From assembly GCF_018863415.1 (NCBI RefSeq), contig NZ_JAHKSN010000007.1, positions 62,001 to 126,000 on the forward strand: DNA of 64,000 nt, written 5' to 3'. The translations under genes were made by a program, and so were the position numbers. A model generated the notes under the pieces. It made no database searches, was not told the origin of the DNA, and saw only the letters and a list, made by a program, of their open reading frames with translations. Shown here in pieces: positions 20,553 to 31,577 of the stretch (the stretch's first letter is position 1; each line of letters opens with the position of its first letter). This stretch comes from Deinococcus aestuarii (GTDB lineage Bacteria > Deinococcota > Deinococci > Deinococcales > Deinococcaceae).

Positions 20553-20981
20553 ATGACGGCCCCTCTGACCCTCAGCGAGGGCGGCAGCCTGTACGACCGC
20601 ATCGGCCCGGACGCGCTCGCGGCCCTCGTGCGCCGCTTCTACGCGAGGGTGGCCCGTGACCCCGACCTCGCGCCCATCTTCCCGCCGGATCTGACCCTGA
20701 CCGCCGAGAAGCAATACGCCTTCCTGACGGGTTTTCTGGGCGGCCCGCCCCTCTACCACGAGCGGTATGGGCACCCCCGGCTGCGCGCCAGGCACCTCCC
20801 GCACGAGATCACGCCGACGCGGGCCCGCGCCTGGCTCGCCTGCATGAACGCCGCCCTGCGCGAGACGCCCGAGATCGGGGAGGCCGAGGCCCGCGAGCTG
20901 TACGCGGCGCTCGCCCGGGTGGCGGCCCATATGGTGAACACGCCGGAGCCGGGCCGGGAGGACCAACCCGGCGTCGGCTGA
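20553..20981 (+). CDS. glbO: Group II truncated hemoglobin
   Basis: A 142-residue 2-over-2 globin that binds heme and O2 or NO. FYARV (Tyr B10), FLTGFLGGPPLYHERYGHPR, RARHLP (proximal His F8) and RARAWLACM (Trp G8) are the marks of group II. The ATG at 20553 is preferred because a TACCCT box (20540-20545) sits 7 nt upstream and the family starts near LYDRIG. The upstream permease frame is open through this gene only because of the frameshift there. Confidence 0.92.
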   Translation: MTAPLTLSEGGSLYDRIGPDALAALVRRFYARVARDPDLAPIFPPDLTLTAEKQYAFLTGFLGGPPLYHERYGHPRLRARHLPHEITPTRARAWLACMNAALRETPEIGEAEARELYAALARVAAHMVNTPEPGREDQPGVG

Positions 20982-21011
20982 CCCGGACCTCTTTCACCGG
21001 AGGAACCTGGA

Positions 21012-21027
21012 CAATTCTTTTCAATTG
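21012..21027. promoter_or_regulatory. AT-rich inverted repeat upstream of aroF
   Basis: CAATT-CTTTTC-AATTG is a 5-bp dyad inside an unusually AT-rich patch (21010-21035) of an otherwise GC-rich window, 50 nt upstream of the aroF start. TTGACT at 21025-21030 overlaps it. It may be an operator or an UP-like element; evidence is composition and symmetry only. Confidence 0.35.
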
Positions 21028-21076
21028 ACTAGTACGGTCTGTGGCCGATTCCGGGCCGCTTTCCTACACTGCGGGA

Positions 21077-22171
<1,095 letters not shown>

Positions 22172-22270
22172 ACGGTTGGAGGATGGGGCCGGGCTGCCTG
22201 GGGGTGGCCCGGTTTTTCTTGGGTGGTTAGGCTCAGGAAGGTTGGCTTGTGGGGTGGGGTGTTGGCGTGT

Positions 22271-22305
22271 GCCCCCCCTCGTGGGGGAGGCTGGGAGGGG
22301 GGAGG
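22271..22305 (+). repeat. Interspersed repeat, hairpin type
   Basis: CCCCCCTC-G-TGGGGGAGG followed by a G-rich tail; CCCCC/GGGGG arms form a stem. It resembles the blocks at 3909-3940, 41620-41640 and 42930-42962. Confidence 0.5.
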
Positions 22306-22357
22306 AGCAACAGGAACGCTGAGGCTTCGGCTTCTTTCTCCCTCCCTCCTTGTGGGG

Positions 22358-22382
22358 GACTCGCAGAGCTGCTTGCAGAGGG
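22358..22382 (+). repeat. 25-nt repeat shared with 41463-41487
   Basis: Two copies differ at only two positions; the core GAGCTGCTTGCAGAGG is identical (22366-22381 and 41471-41486). Both are intergenic and sit inside the C- or G-rich interspersed repeats. Confidence 0.65.
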
Positions 22383-22429
22383 CTGGGGAGGGGAGTACGC
22401 GGACGCAACCGCCCCCCAGCCCCCTCTTC

Positions 22430-23014
22430 TCACCCCGACGCCGCCTGCGCCCCCCGCTCCCGCTCCCAGACCTCCTCCGGGCACTCCAGCGGGAAGGTGT
22501 GCAGCTCCAGCACCTCGCCCCGCTCCTCGCGGGTGAGGCTCAGGGCGGTGACGAGAAAGCTGTCCACCGGGGGGGTCAGCGTCCGCACCTCGTCCCACAG
22601 CAGGTCCTCGGCCCAGGGGAGGATGCCCAGGCCCAGGGTGAGGTGCGGCGTGTAAGCGGCGCCGTCGTGGGGGGCGCGGCTCGACGGCCCGACGCTCAGA
22701 GCCCGGGCGTGCAGCCGGCCCAGGGTAGGGCCGAGTTCGCACTCCAGAAAGAGGACGTGCGGCAGGCGCTTCCAGCCTTTGAGGTGGACCTCGAACGCTT
22801 CTTGCCCGCGCAGCACGTCACGGAAGGCGGCGACGAGATCGGGGCCGCTGAGGTCGGTCTGGAAGGGTGCCCGCAGGTTGAGGTGCGGCAGCCCGAAGCC
22901 GCGCACGCCCAGCCGTTCCTGGGTGCGCCTGAGCCACGTGTCGAGCACCTCGGGCGGCCACGCGACGAGGCTGTGGAGGGCCTGGGGCGCGGGCGCCGGG
23001 GAGAGGGTGCGCAT
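22430..23014 (-). CDS. 2'-5' RNA ligase / LigT-like phosphoesterase family protein
   Basis: A 194-residue protein of the 2H phosphoesterase type. Two motifs are expected as HxT/S: the second is clear (PHLTLGLG), while the first reads HLNLRAPF with Asn instead of Thr/Ser. Activity may be RNA end or cyclic-nucleotide processing; not certain. It follows the regulator gene at 23020 after 5 nt and probably shares its transcript. Confidence 0.7.
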   Translation of the reverse strand: MRTLSPAPAPQALHSLVAWPPEVLDTWLRRTQERLGVRGFGLPHLNLRAPFQTDLSGPDLVAAFRDVLRGQEAFEVHLKGWKRLPHVLFLECELGPTLGRLHARALSVGPSSRAPHDGAAYTPHLTLGLGILPWAEDLLWDEVRTLTPPVDSFLVTALSLTREERGEVLELHTFPLECPEEVWERERGAQAASG

Positions 23015-23019
23015 GAGGG

Positions 23020-23682
23020 TCAAGGGCCGATCCGGTAGCGGCACGCGCCCTGCCCGCACGCGATCCGCGTCTCGCGGGTGACGGGCACGCCGAGGACATT
23101 CACGAACATGGCGAGTTCGCTCGCGCACAGCTCCCCGTACTGCCGCGCGACCGTGAGATTCGGGCAGTTGCGCTCCACGATGTACCACGCCCCGTCCGGT
23201 CCCGACTCGACCACCGCGTCGAAGCCCGCCCCGCACAGCCGCGACGCGAGGTGGCGCACCCGCTCCTCCAGGGGGCCGCCCGCAGGCAGCTCGGCCCGCA
23301 GCCCCGCCGCCATCTCCGCGCTGCGGGCATCGAAGACCTGCAACACGGCCCCCTCCCCGAACAGCCCCTCCACGTGCCGCAGCACGTCCACGCACAGGGT
23401 CGAGTACGTCTTGGGAAAGGCCGCCTCCCCCCGCTCGGTCAGCCCGAAGACGTGCTGGGGCCGCCCGCGCCCGCCGGGCCGCTCGGTCCGCGCCTCGATC
23501 AGGCCCTGTTCCTGAAGGTCTTGCAGGTGCCGCCGCGCGGCGGGCACGGTGACGGAGAGCCCCGAGGCGAGCGCCTGGGCGGTCAGCGTGCCGTGCCGCT
23601 TGAGGAGTTCGAGGACCCGCTGCTTGGTGCGTTCGGGTGCGGGCGGCAGGGGCGCGGCGGGAAGGGTCGCTGCGGCGGTCAT
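23020..23682 (-). CDS. HTH regulator with C-terminal cysteines (SufR-like)
   Basis: A 220-residue winged-helix regulator. Residues 18-80 are a DeoR/ArsR-like HTH (RVLELLKRHGTLTAQALAS, VTVPAARRHLQDLQEQGLIE). The C-terminal half has conserved Cys: NCP, then LCASE (a C-x12-C pair), then ACGQGACRY, as in SufR-type [Fe-S]-sensing repressors of iron-sulfur assembly genes. It overlaps no gene but is only 1 nt from the mrp stop, so mrp, this gene and the LigT-like gene form an operon. The Fe-S role is inference from the Cys pattern and the mrp neighbour. Confidence 0.78.
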   Translation of the reverse strand: MTAAATLPAAPLPPAPERTKQRVLELLKRHGTLTAQALASGLSVTVPAARRHLQDLQEQGLIEARTERPGGRGRPQHVFGLTERGEAAFPKTYSTLCVDVLRHVEGLFGEGAVLQVFDARSAEMAAGLRAELPAGGPLEERVRHLASRLCGAGFDAVVESGPDGAWYIVERNCPNLTVARQYGELCASELAMFVNVLGVPVTRETRIACGQGACRYRIGP

Positions 23683-23683
23683 C

Positions 23684-24733
<1,050 letters not shown>

Positions 24734-24742
24734 ACCCCGCAT

Positions 24743-25097
24743 TAGTAGCGCGTCGGGGGGGGAGGGGGCAAGACACGGCCTCACAGTGGGCTCAGGGCAC
24801 GATTGCCTGGGGGGCCGGGGCGCTGCATTCTCCGAGATCACGCGGGCTTGCGAACAGGCCGTGAAGGTTAGAGTTGTCGCCCTGAGTGCAGCGAGGGGCC
24901 TCGGCTTGAGCACCGTTCGACAGGCTTCGCCAGGGCTCGGCCTGACCGCTGCCGCCCCGCCCTTCCCGCCCCGCCCGCCCGCGTGGTACACTTCCCCAGT
25001 TTGCCTCCCCAGGGGGGCGAGTTTTCGCGCACAAGGTCGGCGGGTTGCCGGGGAGAAGGGGTCCCGTGTCCCCCGACGCGAGAAGGAGAGCACCGAG
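24743..25097. other. Divergent intergenic region, mrp and rpmH
   Basis: 355 nt without a gene. It contains a degenerate copy of a CTGAGTGCAGCGAGG-type dispersed repeat at about 24882-24910 (compare 39201-39230), and near its right end the rpmH promoter and leader of about 100 nt. No DnaA boxes or origin features were seen. Confidence 0.5.
24987..24992 (+). promoter_or_regulatory. -10 box of the rpmH operon
   Basis: TACACT 106 nt upstream of the rpmH ATG. No good -35 lies 17 nt before it. Unlike most genes here, rpmH would have a leader of about 95 nt and a ribosome site (AAGGAG at 25083-25088). Confidence 0.45.
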
Positions 25098-25241
<144 letters not shown>

Positions 25242-25315
25242 TCCTCGCCGCAAGGAGCGGTTCTATCGTCATCCCAGAACAGACCAGCGCCACGCAGGAG
25301 CGGCCCCGCCGTCCG

Positions 25316-25719
<404 letters not shown>

Positions 25720-25723
<4 letters not shown>

Positions 25724-25970
25724 GTCTCGCTGCCAGAGGACTCGTGCGGGTCGTGAGGGGGTACCAGCGGCACCTCTCGCCGCGCAAACCGGCACCGACC
25801 TGCCGCTTTACCCCCACCTGCTCTCAGTATGCTGTGGAGGCTGTCGAGCGCCACGGTGCCCTGAGGGGCGGCTGGCTCGCCGCGTGGCGCGTGATGCGCT
25901 GCAATCCCCTCGTGCCGGGCGGCTTCGATCCGGTGCCCCACCGCTTCCCGCAAGGCAGAAAGACGACCCC

Positions 25971-25974
<4 letters not shown>
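25720..25974 (+). CDS. yidD: Membrane protein insertion efficiency factor YidD
   Basis: An 84-residue protein with the Cys-rich YidD core [20 protein letters not shown] and [15 protein letters not shown]. It has an N-terminal amphipathic stretch and works with YidC in inserting membrane proteins. Both ends overlap its neighbours by the ATGA motif (25720-25723 and 25971-25974), so translation of rnpA, yidD and yidC is coupled. Confidence 0.95.
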
Positions 25975-27554
<1,580 letters not shown>

Positions 27555-27568
27555 GCGGAACTGGAAGA

Positions 27569-27603
27569 GGCCGCCCTGCCGGAGAGGTGGGGCGGTCTTT
27601 TTT
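27569..27603 (+). terminator. Rho-independent terminator of the rpmH-yidC operon
   Basis: GGCCGCCC (27569-27576) pairs with GGGCGGTC (27590-27597), 8 bp with one G-T, followed by six T. Confidence 0.9.
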
Positions 27604-27680
27604 AGCGGTCCGGGCCCGGCGGGTCGGACTCGCGGTGCCTCCCTCCCGGCACCCGTCTTGACGTGAGGAGCGGCCCCACG

Positions 27681-27716
27681 TATGCCTTGACAGGAATATT
27701 CCTAAAGTGGCATACT
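27681..27716 (+). promoter_or_regulatory. Promoter with symmetric operator before the ArsR gene
   Basis: TTGACA (27687-27692), 18-nt spacer, CATACT (27711-27716) form one of the best promoters in the window. Between and around the boxes is a dyad centred at 27697/27698: TATGCC-N5-AGGAATATTCCT-N5-GGCATA (27681-27714). The inner 12 bp are a perfect palindrome. A repressor bound here would block the polymerase, fitting autoregulation by the adjacent ArsR-family protein. Confidence 0.75.
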
Positions 27717-27761
27717 TAGGTCAACAAACCACGCACTCGCTGCGGAGAGGAGAAACCTTCG

Positions 27762-28145
27762 CTGAACGCCGACACCTTCAACGCTCTGGCCGAGCCGAAC
27801 CGGCTGCACATCGTCGAACTTTTGATCCGGGGGCCCCTGACGGTCGGTGAGGTCGCCGCACGTCTCCAGCTTCGCCAGCCCCAGACGTCCAAGCATCTGC
27901 GGGTGCTGAGCGAGGCGGGGCTGGTCGCGGTCGAGGCGGTCGCCAACCGGCGCATCTGCACGTTGCGGGCCGAGCCCTTTCAGGAACTGGACGAGTGGCT
28001 GGGCACCTACCGGGGGCTCTGGGAAGACCGCTTCGACCGGCTGGACGACTACTTGCAACGGCTTCAGCGGAAGGGCAGCGACTCCACAGGCAGCAACCCC
28101 GCCGAGCCCGAGACCGACCCACACCCCGACCCGCAAGATCAGTAG
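27762..28145 (+). CDS. ArsR-type winged-helix regulator, apparent CTG start
   Basis: A 127-residue regulator. The HTH spans residues 1-85: NADTFNALAEPNRLHIVELL, GPLTVGEVAARLQLRQPQTS, KHLRVLSEAGLVAVEA. There are no metal-binding Cys. The only in-frame candidate with a proper ribosome site (GAGGAG, 9-nt gap) and a complete fold is CTG 27762; TTG 27822 would cut off the first helices. It precedes an AHSA1-type SRPBCC gene by 35 nt, a common ArsR-SRPBCC pairing. Confidence 0.8.
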   Translation: MNADTFNALAEPNRLHIVELLIRGPLTVGEVAARLQLRQPQTSKHLRVLSEAGLVAVEAVANRRICTLRAEPFQELDEWLGTYRGLWEDRFDRLDDYLQRLQRKGSDSTGSNPAEPETDPHPDPQDQ

Positions 28146-28180
28146 CTCGGGAGCTTCAACCCCGACCAGGAGGCTTTCCC

Positions 28181-28708
28181 ATGTCCAGCACCGCCACGTC
28201 CCCCATGACCTCGAACGTCGAAGCAGGCAAGACACTCGTTCTGGAGCGCGTCTTCAGGGCCCCCCGCGAGCTGGTCTTCGGCGCCTTCTCGCAGGCCGAG
28301 CACCTCCGCCAGTGGTGGGCTCCCCGGGGCTGGGAGATGCCCGTCTGCACCGTCGACCTCCGCCCGGGGGGCCGGTGGCACTACTGCATGAGGTGCGTCG
28401 ATCAGGCTCAGGGCGAGTTCTACGGGATGGAGTCTTGGGGCCTGGGGATCTACCGGGAGATCGAGGCCCCGGAGCGCATCGTCTACACCGACTATTTCTC
28501 GGACGCGGAGGGCAACGTCAACGAGAACCTGCCGCCGACCCTCTCGACGCTGACCTTCGAGGAGGTCGAGGGCGGCACCAGGGTCACCAACCGCGCCGCC
28601 TACGACTCCGAGGAGGCCCTGAAGACGGTCATGGACATGGGCATGTTGCAGGGCATCACCGAGACGTGGGACCGCCTCGCCGAGCATCTGGAGGCGCAGC
28701 GGCGCTGA
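28181..28708 (+). CDS. SRPBCC (AHSA1-like) domain protein
   Basis: A 175-residue helix-grip protein. Marks include VFRAPRELVFGAFSQAEHLR, QWWAPRGW, TVDLRPGGRWHYCM and a final helix GMLQGITETWDRLAEHL. Such proteins bind hydrophobic ligands or act as enzymes of unknown type. The GACCAGGAGG ribosome site gives ATG 28181. It sits behind an ArsR regulator and probably in one transcript with it. Confidence 0.85.
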   Translation: MSSTATSPMTSNVEAGKTLVLERVFRAPRELVFGAFSQAEHLRQWWAPRGWEMPVCTVDLRPGGRWHYCMRCVDQAQGEFYGMESWGLGIYREIEAPERIVYTDYFSDAEGNVNENLPPTLSTLTFEEVEGGTRVTNRAAYDSEEALKTVMDMGMLQGITETWDRLAEHLEAQRR

Positions 28709-28740
28709 GGGTCTTCCGCCCGCCCATCCGGGCTGCCGAC

Positions 28741-28777
28741 GAACGGTGAGGGCCCTCTCCCAGAGTCCTCACCGTTC
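28741..28777. terminator. Perfect 11-bp inverted repeat between convergent genes
   Basis: GAACGGTGAGG (28741-28751) and CCTCACCGTTC (28767-28777) are exact complements with a 15-nt loop. The right arm ends in the first base of the stop codon of the convergent gene at 28777. No T-run; likely a bidirectional stop or mRNA end-protecting hairpin. Confidence 0.55.
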
Positions 28778-29748
28778 TACGCCCCGGTTTCCAGCCTCCC
28801 CCACGCCCGCAGCGTCAAGAGCGCCTCCAGCGTCCGCACGCTGCGCCAGTCGCGCTCGGCCTGCGGCCACACGTCCGGGAACCCCCCGCCCCACGACCAG
28901 TTCGGCCCCCAACTGCCGTCCTCCCCCTGCGAGGTGAGGAGGTGGGTCAGGGCCGCCGCGAGGGGTTCCGTGACGGCGCGGGCCAGGGGGGAGGCGGGCG
29001 TGGGCGCGACGCTGAGGGGATTCAGGCCGTACTCGTCGAAGGCGTGGGGCTCGCGCTGGACCCGGCCCGGCAGCACCTCGTCGAGGTAGTCGAGGACGGG
29101 GGCGCGGTGGAGTTCGGGCACCTCATGAGCCTGGGCGAAGACGGACGCGACGAGGTGCCCGTTCACGTCGCCCGGCTCCAGCCCCGCCAGGATGTCGTCG
29201 CGCGTCTCGACGGTGAGCAGGGCGAGCAGCCCTTCCGGCATCAGGTCCGGCGTAAGCCCCGGCCAGCGGTGGAGGTGGGCCACGATGCCCGCGCGGGGGT
29301 TGACCCGGAAGCCTCCAAAGGTCGCCGCGAGCTGACCCTCCTTGCCCTGACTCCACCACGGGGCGTGAGGATGTGCCTGCGCCTCGGGCGGCAGGAAGGG
29401 CCAGACCGTGCCGTGTGAGCCCACGTGCAACTGCGAGCGCAGCCACCTCACCGCCTCCCGCAGGAGGGGCTCGTCCGCCCCCACGTTCAGGCCGTGCAGC
29501 ACCTCCAGCGCCACCGAGGTCGCCAGCACGCTGCCGTGCGGCGCCCGCACGTCCGGCTCCAGCGCGTGCCCGAAGCCGCCGTCCGGGGTACGGTAGGCAC
29601 GCAGGGCCTCCAGTACGGCCTCCACGTCGCCGCCCTCGAAGGCGTGCCGGAAGCGGGCGCGTTCCAGGGGTCGGCCCCGTTCGAGCAGGAACGCGCGGGC
29701 GCGATTGAACGCTTCCGGGGACAGGCGCGCGGAGGTGGGCGGGGTCAT
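28777..29748 (-). CDS. Prenyltransferase/squalene-cyclase-like alpha-toroid protein
   Basis: A 323-residue protein with repeats of the terpene-cyclase/prenyltransferase alpha-toroid type: YRTPDGGFGHALEPDVR near residue 55 and SQGEDGSWGPNWSWGGGF near 275. Helices with small hydrophobic and acidic residues lie between them. It lacks a recognisable DxDD cyclase motif, so an enzymatic role is not shown. A TACGCT box lies 7 nt before the ATG. Homologues of this size are usually annotated as hypothetical. Confidence 0.65.
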   Translation of the reverse strand: MTPPTSARLSPEAFNRARAFLLERGRPLERARFRHAFEGGDVEAVLEALRAYRTPDGGFGHALEPDVRAPHGSVLATSVALEVLHGLNVGADEPLLREAVRWLRSQLHVGSHGTVWPFLPPEAQAHPHAPWWSQGKEGQLAATFGGFRVNPRAGIVAHLHRWPGLTPDLMPEGLLALLTVETRDDILAGLEPGDVNGHLVASVFAQAHEVPELHRAPVLDYLDEVLPGRVQREPHAFDEYGLNPLSVAPTPASPLARAVTEPLAAALTHLLTSQGEDGSWGPNWSWGGGFPDVWPQAERDWRSVRTLEALLTLRAWGRLETGA

Positions 29749-29784
29749 GGGGGGAAGCGTAACACCGCCGGGTTGACGCGTGGC

Positions 29785-31476
29785 CTACGTCAGCTCGGCG
29801 ATCACCCCGAGCAGCGCGGCGTGCACGAAGGTCTGCGGGAAGTTCCCGAGGGGCGTGCCGGAGGTGGGGTCGGCCTCCTCGGCGATCAGGCCGAGGTCGT
29901 TGGTGTACCCCAGCACGGTCTCCAGAATCCGGCGGGCCCGCTCCGGGTCCAGCGCCGTCCAGTACAGGGCCACCCAGAGGGTCCCGGCGAGGAAGGCGCC
30001 CTCGCCCGTGCCCTTCTCCCGCAGCGCCCGCCAGTACAGGCCCTCCCGGCAGTGGTCGCGCTCCAGCACGCGCAGGGTCGCCCGCATCTCGGGGGCGCCC
30101 GGCGCGCAGTAGCCCCAGGCGGGGTAGAGGGCCGCCACCACGTCCACCTCCTCCTCGCCCGCCACCGCCGCGAAGGCGCCCTCGCTCGTCAGGCCGTGGG
30201 CGGAGACCCAGGCGCGGATGTCCCCGGCGACCGACCGCCAGCGCTGGGCCGTCGCCGGGTCGGGGTGGAGGTCCGCGAGACGTTCGAGCCCCACCGCGCC
30301 GAGCACCTTGCTCGACAGGTAGGGCAGGGTCTCCTCCTCCTCCCAGATGCCGTTGTCGGGGTCTTGCCAGTGTCCGCACAGGTACTCGGCGACGGGCTCC
30401 AGCGTCGGCCAGTGCTCCTCCAGCTCGGCGCGGTCGTAGAGGGCGGCGCTCGCCAGCAGGATGTTGCCGTACACGTCGAGCTGCACCTGCGAGACGGCGG
30501 CGTTCCCGATCCGCACCGGGCGGCTTCCCCGGTATCCGGCGAGGGGCAGTTCCTCCACGGGGGGCGCGTCCTCCCCGCACACCGTCGCCAGCGGGGGCAG
30601 GACCTGATCACCGTCCCGCCCGGAGGCGTAGCGGCAGACGAAATCGAGGAAACCGTGCCCCAGCGTGCCCTTCCGGTCCGGGCTGAGCCGCGACAGTGCC
30701 CGCACGATCATGCCCGAGTCGCGAAACCACACGTAGCGGTAGTCGTAGTTGCGTGTCCCCCCGATCACTTCCGGCAGCGAGGTGGTCGCCGCGCTGATCA
30801 CGCTGCCGCTCTCCTCGAAGGTCAGGAGCCGCAGGGCCCGCAGCGAGTCGCGCACGGCTCCCGCGTAGGGGCCGCTGTGGGTCGTCTCGGCGGCCACCCC
30901 CCGCCACGCGGTCAGGGTCGCGTCGAGCCATCCCTCGGGGTTCGCCGTCCCCTGCGGGCGCTCTCCCAGCAGCGCCCAGCCGGACTCGCCGGGCGGAACG
31001 CTCAGCCGCACCGTGTCCCCCTCGACGTGGAGGGGGTGCGAGGCGCTGAGCCAGCAGTTGCCGTCGACCCGCACGGCGTTCCCGTCCCGTGTGAGGAGGG
31101 GAGGGCGCCGCGCGTAGTCGGGGGCGGGCGTCAGGACGAGGGTCGCGCCCGCCGTTCCCCGCACCAGTCGGCACACGCCGCGTGGCAGCTCCGGCCCGTA
31201 GGGCATGAAGTCCACCAGCGTGACCTCCCCGCCCGCCGTGTCCAGGTGCGTCTCCAGCACGCCGCTGTCCCCGAGGTAGGCGCGGCGCAGCGGGGTTACG
31301 TCCCCCTCAAGGCGCCACTCGCCGCCCCGGGCCGGGTCCACCAGACCCGCCAGCAGGGAGGGGGCGTCGAACTGGCCGGGGCAGTACCAGACCACGCTTC
31401 CCGCGCGGGTCACGACGGCGGCGGTGCGGCGGTCCCCGACGATCCCGAGGTCGCGAAGGCTGGGTTCCTGAGTCAT
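29785..31476 (-). CDS. Glycoside hydrolase family 15 protein
   Basis: A 563-residue protein with the GH15 layout: an N-terminal beta-sandwich (residues 1-200) and an (alpha/alpha)6 barrel with NYDYRYVWFRDSGMIVRALS near 253 and a late GEGAFLAGTLWVALYWTAL. Cytosolic GH15 proteins of this length are usually glucoamylase- or trehalase-like. No signal peptide. ATG 31476 is backed by a TACCCT box 6 nt upstream (31488-31483); the frame extends to 31509 but without this support. Confidence 0.88.
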   Translation of the reverse strand: MTQEPSLRDLGIVGDRRTAAVVTRAGSVVWYCPGQFDAPSLLAGLVDPARGGEWRLEGDVTPLRRAYLGDSGVLETHLDTAGGEVTLVDFMPYGPELPRGVCRLVRGTAGATLVLTPAPDYARRPPLLTRDGNAVRVDGNCWLSASHPLHVEGDTVRLSVPPGESGWALLGERPQGTANPEGWLDATLTAWRGVAAETTHSGPYAGAVRDSLRALRLLTFEESGSVISAATTSLPEVIGGTRNYDYRYVWFRDSGMIVRALSRLSPDRKGTLGHGFLDFVCRYASGRDGDQVLPPLATVCGEDAPPVEELPLAGYRGSRPVRIGNAAVSQVQLDVYGNILLASAALYDRAELEEHWPTLEPVAEYLCGHWQDPDNGIWEEEETLPYLSSKVLGAVGLERLADLHPDPATAQRWRSVAGDIRAWVSAHGLTSEGAFAAVAGEEEVDVVAALYPAWGYCAPGAPEMRATLRVLERDHCREGLYWRALREKGTGEGAFLAGTLWVALYWTALDPERARRILETVLGYTNDLGLIAEEADPTSGTPLGNFPQTFVHAALLGVIAELT

Positions 31477-31577
31477 GGCGACAGGGTAGGGAGTTCCCCA
31501 CCGTGTCACCCGGCTGGGTAAACCTCTCCGACAACTGGGGTGAGAAGGCCCTCATCCGGAGAGCTGCCTGGTTCGCC

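Larger units (their letters stand above)
22172..22429. other. Intergenic gap with interspersed repeats
   Basis: No gene is supported. The gap separates aroF from the convergent LigT-family gene and contains GC-rich repeat segments: a hairpin-like block at 22271-22305 and a second block at 22335-22400. The second includes the motif shared with 41463-41487. Confidence 0.55.

Noticed and set aside
19725..20981. A natural permease-globin fusion of 418 residues
   Set aside because: The linker after PFRG is compositionally nonsense, while the true permease end lies in the next frame and the globin has its own -10 box and start.
24743..25097. Replication origin next to rpmH
   Set aside because: rpmH can lie near oriC, but there is no dnaA or dnaN, no DnaA-box cluster and no AT-rich unwinding region.
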